Of a stretch of 64,000 nucleotides of DNA, positions 1 through 12,396 are shown in pieces. The stretch is taken from positions 9,343,501-9,407,500 of the forward strand of contig CATNEN010000003.1 in assembly GCA_950097015.1 (NCBI GenBank), in the 5' to 3' direction. A program made the translations under genes and the position numbers. The stretch comes from Macrostomum hystrix. Lineage: Eukaryota; Platyhelminthes; Macrostomidae. Under the pieces are notes generated by a model. It was not told the DNA's origin and did no database searches. It saw nothing but the letters and a program-made list of their open reading frames with translations. Numbering within the stretch: the stretch's first letter is position 1; every line of letters begins with the position of its first letter.

Positions 1-1120
1 TTTGATACCATGGTGAATTGAGGTGTCATTTATGATTACACCAACACGTCATCACTGGACAAGTTCAAAGGCTGTTTCTAAATAGATGCCGATTGACAGG
101 CTTTAGATGTTGCCGACAATATGATAGATAAGATTTACAGGTTTGTTTACAATTAATACGGATGACACCGACAAAGGGAAGCACAATCATGCCAAGCTGT
201 TTAGGCCTAGTGAAATCTCGGGTTGAACAGAACAATCAGATGTCTCACCTAGATTGCCACTGTGTGTTTTACGGTGGACACAGGAGAACACAGTAAAACT
301 AAAATTTAGCTTTGAGCTCAATGCAATATTGCGTCATTGTACGTGAGAACACATGGTCAATGCGAGTTTTTTTTCAGTTGAGACATCACCACAGCTCAGC
401 TAAGATCTGATATTAACATGAGAGTTATTCCGATATAGATTCGACGCCAGAGGCATTTAATGAATTGACTCAATGTGAAAATCTGTGAGATTATCTTACC
501 CTTCTTCTGTGACAGACGGATCAAATTTAAATTCGATAGAAGATCAGGTTTTGTCCTCAAACAAGCTCAAATATTTGCTCTGAATTGAATGCACACACAC
601 ACACACACAATCATCAGGTGAATTGCATCGGTGTGTGTGCAGTATGAAATGAGATGTTTGTTTTTTTGGAATTCAATCTGCAGGACTATCAATTTTGTAT
701 ACCTGGCAATTTCCTTTTTTCCAAGTCTATTGGAGTATTTTACTGGTCATTTTTTAGCAGACTGGCGATGCGGAAAATCTCTTTTGCTTACTTGATCATT
801 TGATTATGGGATTCAAATGGGATAACTATATATATACACACTCCCTATTAAGGGATTTCGGTCCATTGCATCATGAAACCAATTTTTTGAAATCTAAACA
901 CAATGCAGAAACGCGTAACTTATTTATCACTCAATGGCTACAAGACAAAAAATGTCGATTTTGGCACATTTGTCTGACTGCCTGTCTGTCTATCGATCAA
1001 TTATATAATTAATGCACGCACAATGGACACAGCTGATGTCAGGTGTTACAAAACAAATTGCCAAGTTGGTTTAGAAGAAAAATATATATTATGATACTGA
1101 GATCATTGTGAGTGGCCACT
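1..1120. other. Intergenic, no gene seen
   Basis: AT-rich sequence with no exon-like reading frame that I can support. It contains a short (CA)n run near 595-608. The only sizeable open frame (800-1012) has no recognisable features and AT-type composition, unlike the GC-rich exons further right. Confidence 0.6.
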
Positions 1121-1124
1121 TTCA

Positions 1125-1205
1125 CAGTCCACAGACTGAAACAACCTTTGGAGACTCCGCGCAATAGCTGCAGCTGAGCCGCTGGCTGTACATCTGGCCC
1201 CAGCC
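1125..1205 (+). mobile_element. SINE-B fragment (3' part)
   Basis: The sequence carries the 'cagtccacagactg' block followed by 'ctgtacatctggcccc', which match the 3' half of the SINE-B family seen complete at 57541-57846. The tRNA-like head is missing, so this is a 5'-truncated copy. A CT-rich array follows immediately. Confidence 0.55.
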
Positions 1206-1790
1206 CTCTTCTTAACCTCTTCCTCCTCTCACCCTCTTCCTCTTACCCTCTTCCTCCCACCCTCTTCCTTTTACCCTCTTCCTCTCACCCTCTTCCTCTC
1301 ACCCTCTTCCTTTTACCCTCTTCCTCTCACCTTCTTCCTCTCACCCTCTTCCTTTTACCCTCTTCCTCTCACCCTCTTCCTCTCACCCTCTTCCTCTCAC
1401 CCTCTTCCTCTCACCCTCTTCCTCTCACCCTCTTCCTCTCACCCTCTTCCTCTCAACCTCTTCCTTTCACCCTCTTCTTTTTACCCTCTTCCTCTCACCC
1501 TCTTCCTCTCACCCTCTTCCTCTCACCCTCTTCCTTTTACCCTCTTCCTCTCACCCTCTTCCTTTTACCCTCTTCCTCTCACCCTTTTCCTCTCACCCTC
1601 TTCCTCTCACCCTCTTCCCCTCTCAACCTCTTCCTCTCAACCTCTTCCTCTCACCCTCTTCCTCTCACCCTCTTCCCCTCTCAACCTCTTCCTCTTACCC
1701 TCTACCTCTTCTTACAATCTCCCTCCTCTCACACTCTCCGTCCACTCACTCTCTCCCTACTCTCACCTTCTACCTCCTCTCACCTATCTC
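1195..1790. repeat. CT-rich minisatellite, 14 bp unit
   Basis: About 40 copies of a unit close to 'ctcttcctctcacc', with variants carrying 'ttttacc'. It is a one-strand pyrimidine tract with no coding signal. It begins at the end of a SINE-B fragment. Confidence 0.9.
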
Positions 1791-2320
1791 TGTAAGTGTA
1801 ATTTCTGTTCTATTCTCCATTCCATGATGGTCAATGGACATGCATGGCAACCACTTGGTCAGCCAAAAATTAGATTTCTATCGAGTCACAACTGATGAAG
1901 TGTGGGATAATTCCAAACCGTAATTATATGAAAAATGAGGATAATATTGCACGTATTTATTTAAACCCATTTCGGCTGCCCAGTGAGTTAACTATACCAG
2001 CATACCAATTACACCTGAATAGATAAAGAGAGAATTACTTTAACCGTGAACTTGCTGTCTCCATGAGGTGTTAAAAAGCATTGTACTGTTCTTGTTAGTT
2101 GATCCTATATATGCATGTTAAATTAACTAGCTCATTAGAAATGATTCGCGCAGGGTATTGTGACACTTCACAGCAAAATATTAATTATAGTTGCCATTGT
2201 CATCAAACACTGCCAACCTAGTGACCAATTATTATAACTGACCAACTATGCGATTTGACTAATATTGTGACCAGTTGAACAGGGATATGAATGAGCAGTT
2301 AAATTCATGCACATCACATC
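1791..2320. other. Intergenic spacer between CT-rich arrays
   Basis: AT-rich unique sequence between two pyrimidine arrays. I see no exon, RNA gene or element boundary here. Confidence 0.5.
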
Positions 2321-2324
2321 TCCC

Positions 2325-3890
2325 AAATTCTATCTCCCATTCTCTCTGTTCTCCCAGTCTCTCCCTACTCTCACTCTCTCCCTACTCTCACTCTCTCCCT
2401 ACTCTCACTCTCTCCCTACTCTCACTCTCTCCCTACTCTCCCTCTCTCCCTACTCTCACTCTCTCCCTACTCTCACTCTCTCCCTACTCTCACTCTCTCC
2501 CTACTCTCACTCTCTCCCTACTCTCCCTCTCTCATTTCTCTCATTCTCTCCCTTCTCTCACTCTCTCCCTACTCTCACTCTCTCCCTTCTCTCACTCTCT
2601 CCCTTCTCTCACTCTCTCCCTTCTCTCACTCTCTCCCTGCTCTCACTCTCTCCCTACTCTCCCTCTCTCCCTGCTCTCCCTTCTCTCACTCTCTCCCTAC
2701 TCTCACTCTCTCCCTTCTCTCACTCTCTCCCTTCTCTCACTCTCTCCCTTCTCTCACTCTCTCCCTTCTCTCACTCTCTCCCTTCTCTCACTCTCTCCCT
2801 GCTCTCACTCTCTCCCTACTCTCATTCTCTCTCACTACTCGCACTCTCTCCCTACTCTCCCTCTCTCCCTTCTCTCACTCTCTCCCTGCTCTCACTCTCT
2901 CCCTACTCTCATTCTCTCTCACTACTCGCACTCTCTCCCTACTCTCCCTCTCTCCCTGCTCTCACTCTCTCTCCTCTCACTCTCTCCCTACTCTCATTCT
3001 CTCTCACTACTCGCACTCTCTCCCTACTCTCCCTCTCTCCCTACTCTCACTCTCTCCCTACTCTCACTCTCTCCCTTCTCTCACTCTCTCCCTGCTCTCA
3101 CTCTCTCTCCTCTCACCCTCTCCTTACTCTCACTCTTTCCCTACTCTCAATCTCTCCCTACTCTCACTCTCTCCCTACTCTCACTCTCTCCCTTCTCTCA
3201 CTCTCTCCCTACTCTCACTCTCTCCCTACTCTCACTCTCTCCCTACTCTCACTCTCTCCCTACTCTCACTCTCTCCCTACTCTCACTCTCTCCCTACTCT
3301 CACTCTCTCTCCCTACTCTCACTCTCTCCCTACTCTCCCTCTCTCATTTCTCTCATTCTCTCCCTTCTCTCACTCTCTCCCTACTCTCACTCTCTCCCTT
3401 CTCTCACTCTCTCCCTACTCTCACTCTCTCCCTTCTCTCACTCTCTCCCTGCTCTCACTCTCTCCCTACTCTCCCTCTCTCCCTGCTCTCCCTTCTCTCA
3501 CTCTCTCCCTACTCTCACTCTCTCCCTACTCTCACTCTCTCCCTTCTCTCACTCTCTCCCTTCTCTCACTCTCTCCCTTCTCTCACTCTCTCCCTTCTCT
3601 CACTCTCTCCCTGCTCTCACTCTCTCCCTACTCTCATTCTCTCTCACTACTCGCACTCTCTCCCTACTCTCCCTCTCTCCCTTCTCTCACTCTCTCCCTG
3701 CTCGCACTCTCTCCCTACTCTCCCTCTCTCCCTACTCTCACTCTCTCCCTACTCTCCCTCTCTCCCTTCTCTCACTCTCTCCCTGCTCTCACTCTCTCCC
3801 TTCTCTCACTCTCTCCCTGCTCTCACTCTCTCTCCTCTCACCCTCTCCTTACTCTCACTCTTTCCCTACTCTCAATCTCTCCCTCGAATC
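2325..3890. repeat. CT-rich minisatellite, 15 bp unit (about 1.55 kb)
   Basis: About 100 copies of a 15 bp unit close to 'ctctccctactctca', with variants 'ccttctctca' and 'cctgctctca'. Since 15 is a multiple of three and the unit has no stop codon on this strand, reading frames stay open for over 500 codons in more than one frame, giving a Ser/Leu/Pro repeat. This is an artefact of the repeat, not a gene. Larger blocks of the same variant order recur (compare about 2330-2830 with 3160-3640), pointing to segmental duplication within the array. Confidence 0.95.
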
Positions 3891-4402
3891 TCATCATAAA
3901 CCATTTTTTTACTGTCTACTCTGCAAGCCCCTTACAAGAAAAAATCTTCCCTAGTCACAATGTCTGAGCTTTTAATTAGTACCAAGCGAATAAGATGAAG
4001 AGGATTGCTAAAGTAGTTACCGCCATTCTTACCTGCTCACCCGACCGTGTCTCGGGTGTCCCGTAACTGAACCGGTAATTTTCTAGAACACCTCCGCCCA
4101 TAATCTCGGCAGAGCTTTGTGGGCCACGCAGCCAATAGGAATCAAGCCGACAACAGAGATAAGGTGGGGGGCCAACCAGTTTAGCCAGCCAATGAGCGAT
4201 CAGCTGCACACTTCCTGTCTATACTTATATGAGCCTATTCACGGAGGCAGACAAGTAGGACAGAAATTACTACAAAGACCTTTGCATAGTCGACATAGCA
4301 AAGATTGCCAGACAAAACATTTTCCCCCAGACAGACAGACAAACAGCGTAAAGTCCCAGCCATAAATTAAAGAAATTACACTGGTAATATTAGTCATAAA
4401 AT
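3891..4402 (+). promoter_or_regulatory. Candidate promoter region of the RhoGAP gene
   Basis: This 0.5 kb lies directly upstream of the first coding exon at 4403. It holds a CCAAT box at 4189-4193 and a TATA-like 'atacttatat' at 4221-4230, about 175 bp before the ATG. These are simple matches and the transcription start is not known. Confidence 0.3.
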
Positions 4403-7400
4403 ATGACGGTCGCTGCGCAAAAACGGAGCCAGCAGCAACAGCAGCAGCAGCAGTTTCAGCTGTCGCCACTTAATCAGCTGATAGCAACAGCCGCAGCGCC
4501 TGTAAGTATCCCATATTGATTCGTTCTTTATTCCCAATGTGGGAGAATAGGGGAGGATCCCGAATTCCCAGACACGTCCGTGGGGGGGGGGCGTGGATTG
4601 CACTGGAATCGGACTGTCAGCCAACTGACGAGATGCAGACAGCTGCTTTTCTACTGGCGCAATAAAAATTTGCTCCCAGACCCCTGAGACTTATTCGGCT
4701 CTCGTTATCAGCAGCGAAGCATCTATGGCTGCCATGGGAGGTCTTTGTTCTACATGTCGATAGCAAAGCAGCACCCACCTAAAAATTTTCGTCATGTATA
4801 GATCCCACTTGAACCCCGCAACAAATATCCCATATTCGGGACTCTTTTCCTCCCCAAAAGGAATGACAGTTGCGCCTGTCTCTCGTCCAAAGCCTGTCCC
4901 ATCCTCTCGTTATCCCATATCTTTACGACTAACAAAGACTAAGAAAGACCAGCTTAGTTCGTAGAATTTAGTATTTAAACCGCTTTTAACTAAATTCCAA
5001 GATTCCTTCTATGTTTCAAGTTTTTTGTCGACTTTATATTATAGCAATGGGTGGACATTTGGCAAAAACTTTTAGCACATTTTTAGCTTTTTAACTATTA
5101 AGTGGGCCTGAGTCTGCTCTACTCAGCAATTTAGTCCGTGTTTCGAGTACTGTACTCAGCTATAAATAGAATTCAATTAAAATCAAGAATGTATATTTGC
5201 CTTCCCTATATATAAGCTTGTCAATTGCTGTGTTGATATATTGAAGCAAGTTTGACATAATGAATGAAGTCAAAACAACCCCTCTTAACTTTTACAAGCA
5301 CCTTTAATTAGTTGGACAGCCATTGTGAGCCGTTTAGCCGTGGGAATAAACTTATTCAACTTTTCTCATAACTGAGGCAAAATATGTTCGTCTCAAAGTT
5401 TATTTCTTCAACTGCGTGGTGCTTAAAACCGGCTGTATAGGAAAATGCGAGTTATTCCCAGACTAATTTTTACCTGGGATTTATAGCGGGTTCGAGATCC
5501 TATGATTCATCCCTGTCAAGTGAGTCAAGATCCCAGAATTATCCCTGCTTATTGGGTCAAGATCCCAGAATCATCCACGCTTAGTGGGTCAAGATCCCAG
5601 AATCATCCACGCTTAGTGGGTCAAGATCCCAGAATCATCCACGCTTAGTGGGTCAAGATCCCAGAATCATCCACGCTTAGTGGGTCAAGATCCCAAAATT
5701 ATCCCGCTTAGTTGGTCAAGATCCCAAAATTATCCCCGCTTATCGCAGAAATATCCTAAGTAAAATAAACTACTAGAATTCCGCCTCAAATCTACTCAAT
5801 CTTTGCCCATTAACTCCACCACAGCCTTCGAGTCAAGCCGCTCACGAGCTGACTGTGCTGGCTTACTGTCATCGGCTAGTCAGCGCGCTCGACCCGTTCG
5901 CAGAGCCCGACACGCCAGATCACCAACTGGCGGACTGGGCGCGCCAGTTTCAGCGCCAGTATCCGGCTAAATTTAGCGAACTAACCAGACTCCATCTGGC
6001 CTTCCTAGTTGAGCTGCCGCATTTCGAGTCGCCGAGTTCCCCGGCAGCAGCCACCGCAGCCGCCACCGCAGCAGCCTCGCCAGTAGCCGACGACGGAATT
6101 AGCCGTCGAGGCGTCGTCCTGCGCAGTCGACGACTGCACCTGCCACGACTCATCATTGGTCCGATTAGGCAGAGTGAGTTCAGGGAAGGGAGTCGGGGGG
6201 TTCAACGGATTTGCCATAGACACTGTAGCTTTGGGGGGTCAATGGATTACCCATAGACATTTTAGATTCGGGAGGGTCAATGGATTACCCATAGACATTT
6301 TAGATTCGGGAGGATCAATGGATTACCCATAGACATTTTAGATTCGGGAGGGTCAATGGATTACCCATAGACATATTAGATTCGGGAGGGTCAATGGATT
6401 ACCCATAGACAATGTAGATTCGGGGGAGAGTCAACGGATTAGCCATAGACACTGTAGATTCGGGGGTCTAAGGATTACCCATAGATACTTTGGATTCGAA
6501 TGTGTCAAAGGCTATTTTATTTTCCCCTATTTTATTTCTTAAGTCAACTGACCATAGCACATTTAATCCAATGAGTTTTGTATACTTCATTTCTCCATAG
6601 CAACTTGGAGAAATGAAAGAAGAGAACGCCAAGGTTAACATGATCTCAAAATGACACGCTACTAACGGACTCGCGGCCTAATGAGTTGTAAATCGAAGCT
6701 TAAAAAATCAAGATGAAAAAAAAGATTTTTTTAATCTCAATGGAATGGTTCACATTAGTTTATACTTTTTTAATTTTAGAGATCCCTCTAAAATTAGTTT
6801 TTTAATTACCATAGGATAATTTAAAATTAATGGTTAGTGTCCTTGTCACCATCGTATATTTAGATGCAGTTTCTGTGAGAATGGGACGATGTTATTAAAT
6901 GTTCTCAAGTGTGAATTGAAGTATCCTCAATCTGAGAAGTTTACTACATGGGAACAGAACAAATTACTTTTTTTGGAGGGAAATGAATGTTAATTTCTAT
7001 TCGATCGCTCCGTTGCGTCACCCAGGTGTTAAAGGGGAAGTGATTTTCGACTAGTGTCGAGAACCGCGGACTCTCTCTGGCCAACTATGGCCAACTATGG
7101 GGTTGGATTTGGGGCAATTAGAGATATCTGTATTAATTTTTTCTCCACTTATTAGACTTCAAGTGTAGTGGGCAGTTTTGGCGTCAAATATTAAAATTGG
7201 GAGCTTCGATTGGAACTAGAGGTCGAGAGTTCGAATCTGTGAAGCGAGTCAAGAACGTGTTAAAACTGTGTTAAAAACGACTCATACTCATGTATAAATT
7301 CATTTTTTGTCATCCATTCGCAGCTGTCTCAGCCGGGCGCACAAAATTGACCTCAGCAGCAGCGAATTCGTCGACAAGCACGTCGTCCTCCGTGTCAAAG

Positions 7401-10400
7401 TCTGATAGGCAGCGCCGGCTATTGCTGAAGCTGATCGACTACCTGTTGGAGTCGGATCGTGAGTTGATTGTGCCTATTTTAGATTGTAATTGTAGAGCTT
7501 ACCAGTGTTATACCCGACAATGATTAATGCCTAGTGCGTGATCGGACAGCAGCATTGTACACTAGCTAGACATTTTGAAGCGACGAAGCGAAACGAAGAC
7601 TTCAGGGCAGAATAAAAAAAATAAAAATAATAGCTGGAGCTTTTCTTCTGTACAAAGACTGGTGTCTTTGTTAATTCACTCTACACCCTGGGGGGCAAAT
7701 TGTTAAGCTGGGCAGAATTTTTTATTGTTAAACAGGGAAAGTGGCTTGACTTTGGCCTTTGTCTCATTCAATTCTTAGCACCGTTGGCAATTTGAACGTT
7801 TTTTTTAATGCTTCACCACCAGTAATGGATTTTTAGGCAAATGAAAGTGTGTGCAACACCTGAGGTTTTGTGACTTTTCAGGTGGGTCTGTCCTACCCAC
7901 CCGGATGCATGTGGGGTAGGTACTGCAGGTGGCCATCCATTTGTTAGTAGGCCCAGGTGTTTTCTTAGAATGTGGCCCGGGTTTTTTTTATCCCAAAAAT
8001 CTAGCGCGCAGGTAGGTAGAATGCGACTTATAAAAAAAAGAGAAAACTTGGTGACGTCATCGACTGGGGTTGCATCACACCTCGCTTGTCAGGCAAAAAT
8101 AATTAAAACTGTGGAGTTAACAAAGTGGCTAACCAAATTCTTAACCTTCGTGTAAGCTGTTATTTTCGTTGTCAGCATTCAGTTGAGAACTAACAGACGC
8201 GTTAGAAAAGTCAAAATTCAAATTATAGCTATCATTCCGGGTGGATGTGTTTCATGTCTAAATAGTAGAAACTAAACGCAATTTTCCCCTTCGGGAGAGA
8301 CCACAGGTGTATTGCCTACTTGCCGATGGCTAGATCCTCTTTCCCCAAATGACCAGCCTTGCAGCCATTTATGCCTGTTTTTTTTGCCAAATCGCAGGCT
8401 ACAAAACTGAGGGCGTATTTCGCAAAACTGGAAGCTGCGGCCGTCAGAAGGAGCTGTCCCAGTTGCTGGCCAAGATCCCGGCGGAGCAGTGCTCAACTTC
8501 TCAAAAGCTCCAGCTGGACACATTCACGGTGCACGATGTTGCCAGCGTGATGAAGCACCTGTTGAGGAGTCTGGACGAGCCGCTAATTGCCGAGGCCAAA
8601 CAACTCGAGATCCTGGTGGCCATATCAGGTGAGATTTCCTCAGAAACTACTTACAAAGCCTATATATGCTACTGCCAGTAGGACCAACAAAATGAAAAAA
8701 AAATTTCTCAAACCTTTCCCAGACCTGTCGGAGCCACGTCTGGACGACAATGGCGAGCCGGTTCGTCGCTCCGAGATCGATCATCGCCTTCTTGCGGCTC
8801 GCCAGCTTCGAGCAGTTCGCCTGTTGATGCAGCTGCTGCCGGAGACCTCCGTGTCGCTGCTGACGTCGGTACTGTCTTTTCTGCGCACAGTGGCAGCCGC
8901 CGACGGTGTCACCAAGATGACAGCAGCTAGTCTCGGCACCGTCTTCGGACCCGTGCTGTTCTGCTGCGGCAAGTCGGTGAGTCCCAATTAATCCCAAACT
9001 GGGATCTGGGAACTTTTCCCGCTTCTCTCTCTCTTAGTCATCGCTTAATCATAATTTTTCCTCCATTTTCTCTTTAACGCAGGTCGACGCGGTGAATTTG
9101 CAAAAGAAAATTGCTGGCATCAATCGACTGACCGCATTCCTGATTGAGAACTGCGACACCATCCGCTTGGTGAGTTTCAGTTAGGTCGGGAGTTCGAATT
9201 TCAGCCCCAGAGGACACACTATTAGAAATTTGGGTGTGTCTGAGTTCGGTGAACTCAATTTCTGTCTGCCTATTGACGATTGAGAATTTCTACAGCATTA
9301 TATCAAACGATTTCCCCTCTCTGTCCGTTCTCAGATTCCTCGTTCCTTCGCCGAAGATCTCAAGCGCAATCTGGACAAACTGCAGCCGCCGCAGCAGCAG
9401 TTCTCGTCGGTGTCAACGCCGACAACCGTCGCGTCGTCAGAGACAGCTTCGTCCACACCTTCGACACCTCTTGAAGTATCGTCAGCGTCAACAAGGCGAC
9501 ATCAACAACGCGGACGCCGAAGCAGCGACGATGGCGCCGTGGACGCAGCGGCCAGATTCTCCGAGCGGCGTCAGCCCAGCCAGCAGTCGTCGATGGCCTA
9601 CAGCCGGCAGCAGCTGGCTGCCCTCTGCGCCCACGTCAGCAGCCTGCCGGAGTCGCGCGAGAAGCGCCGATTTGAGAAGCGCCTCCTCGGCAGCCTGGTG
9701 AGCGGCGTCCAGATGGCGACGGATTCGTCGTCGGCAGTTGGTCAGCTGCGCTGTCCGCCGGTGGCCGTTGGTCGGCAGTTCGCTTCGTTCAGAGTGAGTT
9801 CTTCTAACTCAATGACTTCAATCCTTGAATGAGCCGTCAATCAATTCTTAGAAAATGATTGCCGTGACGCTTTATTTAAAAGTATATATTTCTCTCCCTT
9901 GGCTTTGCAGAGATCGCCTTTCCGTTTCGCGTCACCAGCAGGTCGAAGCGCCTCTATTTCGGTGAGTTGTCACCGCCTTTGTCTCTCGCGCCGATGTTCC
10001 TGAGCTCGATTCCGCGGCGAGGCCGCATTCATTTGGGGCGCAGCCGCGGAGAGGTTTGGCGGCTTGTCGTGAAATTTACTCGAGGGTCAACCACCAAGGC
10101 GCAGTGAGAGTACAGTATCTGAGAGCGTATGGTCAGGGGTCAGACGTCAGCAGATCATGCATTTTCTCCTGCCGGTTGCTGGTCTACTGTCTCATTAAAT
10201 GATGTGTCATTGCCCGCAACCCTCCTGTAAGTTATCATTATCAAGCGTACAACAATTCGCTATTTCCATTCAACTATTCAGCGCGAGCCTCGAACTCCGG
10301 TTAGCCGGTTCTTCAGTCGGGACAGACGCCTGATGCGCGCCTTGTCTAGTATCCGGGTGTACAAGTCCTGCCACAGGCATCAGCAACACCTGGTCATCAA

Positions 10401-10734
10401 TCATCATCATCATCAGCAGCAGCAGCCGCAGTATCAGGTGTCTCGATTAAACTTCGAAAAACTGGACGAAGAGCCAATGATTGACGAGCCAAAGCAGGCC
10501 TCCTCGAATGATGGCATGAAAAAGAGGCGCCGTTTGATGCTGGGCGCATCGACGCCAACAGCGGCTAGCAGCAGCCGGTCCCTGCCTCGCCTGCTCAGAG
10601 TGTCATCGCCAAGGCTGGACTTCTGCAATTCGGCCACCGAAGACGCGACTTTCTCGGCGTCGACCATCTTTGAGGATTGCAGCTGCAGTCTGCCATTGGC
10701 TCTGAAGAAGAGGTTCAAACAGACCGCCTTGTGA
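4403..10734 (+). CDS. RhoGAP-domain protein, ARHGAP19-like (9 exons)
   Basis: GTPase-activating protein for Rho-family GTPases. Exons, joined in phase at GT-AG sites: 4403-4501, 5825-6173, 7324-7458, 8398-8628, 8723-8976, 9083-9169, 9335-9793, 9911-9961, 10282-10734. These total 2118 nt and encode 705 aa. The N-terminus has a Gln run and a helical segment. The RhoGAP domain spans roughly residues 175-385, with the arginine finger R203 in 'YKTEGVFRKTGS', then 'VHDVASVMKHLL' and 'LGTVFGPVLF'. The HDVAS and KTEG context is closest, from memory, to ARHGAP19, a RhoA GAP of mitosis. The C-terminal half is low-complexity (Ser, Gln, His, Arg) and probably disordered. Intron 1 holds a 32 bp minisatellite, intron 2 a 38 bp one, and intron 8 is mostly SINE-A. 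It converges on the TTLL gene. The family is sure; the ARHGAP19 subtype is likely. The start at 4403 is the first in-frame ATG of exon 1. Confidence 0.87.
5505..5750. repeat. Minisatellite in RhoGAP intron 1, 32 bp unit
   Basis: About seven copies of a unit containing 'gggtcaagatcccagaatc', with decaying copies at both ends. It lies just before the acceptor of exon 2 and is spliced out with the intron. Confidence 0.85.
6225..6490. repeat. Minisatellite in RhoGAP intron 2, about 38 bp unit
   Basis: About seven copies of a unit containing 'gtcaatggattacccatag', beginning about 50 bp after the exon 2 donor. Confidence 0.85.
9985..10235 (+). mobile_element. SINE-A copy in RhoGAP intron 8
   Basis: It contains the diagnostic blocks 'cgattccgcggcgaggcc', 'tttggggcgcagccgcgg', 'ggcttgtcgtg' and the 3' block 'aaatgatgtgtcattgcccg', followed by 'cctcctgtaag'. 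The tRNA box A part is missing or decayed. It fills most of a 320 bp intron. Confidence 0.8.
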
Positions 10735-10994
10735 ACAACTTGATTTTCCAGACCATGCTGTTGAAGAGAAGCATTATAGTTTTCTTAGTAGATTTTACTT
10801 TTTTAATCGTCTTTCTGCTTCCGTTTTTTCATTGCCGTAGTCGACATATTGTTTATTAACAGTCGAGCAACAAGTCACAAGTCACGAAGCACAGAATCAA
10901 AGGTCTTAAGGTTGTAGCTTTAATGTACAGTTATCGGGTCAAGAGTACACTCTAAGTACACTCTAGGGAGGGGTGCAAGACGTCTAATCCCAAT

Positions 10995-11606
10995 CTATAG
11001 TCTATGGGAGGGTTAGAGTTAGAGGTCTGAATGTACAGTCTATGGCAGGGTTACAGTTTGAGGTCTGAATGTACAGTCTATGGTAGGGCTATAGTCAAGG
11101 ACCACTAGGAATTACATATATAAGTTGTCCTTGGTTAGAGTTTGAGGTCTGAAAGTACAGTCTATGGCAGGGTTACAGTTTGAGGTCTGAAAGTACAGTC
11201 TATGGCAGGGTTACAGTTTGAGGTCTGAAAGTACAGTCTATGGCAGGGTTACAGTTTGAGGTCTGAAAGTACAGTCTATGGCAGGGTTACAGTTTGAGGT
11301 CTGAATGTACAGTCTATGGCAGGGTTAGAGTTTGAGGTCTGAAAGTACAGTCTATGGCAGGGTTACAGTTTGAGGTCTGAAAGTACAGTCTATGGCAGGG
11401 TTACAGTTTGAGGTCTGAAAGTACAGTCTATGGCAGGGTTACAGTTTGAGGTCTGAAAGTACAGTCTATGGCAGGGTTACAGTTTGAGGTCTGAATGTAC
11501 AGTCTATGGCAGGGTTACAGTTTGAGGTCTGAATGTACAGTCTATGGCAGGGTTAGAGTTTGAGGTCTGAATGTACAGTCTATGGCAGGGTTAGAGTTTG
11601 AGGCCC
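10995..11606. repeat. 38 bp minisatellite downstream of the RhoGAP gene
   Basis: About 15 copies of a unit containing 'gggttacagtttgaggtctg', alternating 'aaagtacag' and 'aatgtacag' variants. The array is interrupted at about 11090-11140 by an unrelated segment. It may lie in the 3' UTR of the RhoGAP transcript. Confidence 0.92.
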
Positions 11607-12396
11607 CCGATGGGCAAGATATACGCACAATCGTAAACGAAAATTCTGTAAAGTGGTAACAGAATATTGTATGAATTCATTATCCAGATGTCTGTTGTGC
11701 TTCCTTTGTTCTTCCATCGCATGCTTGTATTTAACTGTTGAATTTCTCTACATGTGCACAAATAAATAAAATCGCTCACTTTTTGATCATTTAGCAACGC
11801 ACGAGTTTCTTGTTGCACTACTAATTAAGTAGTAAACTTCGTTGTTAATTTCTTTTCATTAAAGTCTACGAGTAAAAACAAATAATCTAGAAAAACTCGT
11901 AATTATAAAATCTTATTTAAAAAATAATATAAATTTAATCAGTCATTCGCGATAAAAACTTTCGAATCGCAACGAAAACGTATACAAATAATGCTTTTAG
12001 TTTCCATATAGAAATATGTTTGAATATTTGTTGATAGAGGATATATAATTCACGTGTATTTCAATAAAAAATAAAGTGCGTGTGTAAAGGACTGATAGGA
12101 TAAATATAAGCACATAAGAACAAAGAGACAGTAACTGCAGTTAAAAAATCGACAATATTTGCAAGAAATCTGTTACAAAAAGACTAGATCAGAACAAAAA
12201 TATACCTGATAGTCTTACGGAGAAGTCGAAAATGAAATTAGGTAAACAAAATCGGTTATCAAAAAGGACCGTTAGCAAAAATTTTACGCACGCAATTTCA
12301 AGCTCAAAACAAGACTTCAAAGATGTAACCATCGACCTTAAATGATCTTTAACTCATGCGCTTATGTTAACATCTGTTCTTGAGTACACTTAAGCA
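11607..12396. other. Convergent intergenic space, AT-rich
   Basis: AT-rich spacer between the 3' ends of the RhoGAP gene (+) and the TTLL gene (-). Two overlapping AATAAA signals on the plus strand lie at 11761-11770, a possible but distant poly(A) site for the RhoGAP gene. No coding region is supported. Confidence 0.5.

Noticed and set aside
800-1012. 70-codon open frame
   Set aside because: AT-rich, no family resemblance, and a length expected by chance.
2275-3954. Two overlapping open frames of 530-560 codons (Ser/Leu/Pro repeats)
   Set aside because: They arise from a 15 bp pyrimidine repeat with no stop codon; two frames are open together, there is no unique domain, and no splice context.
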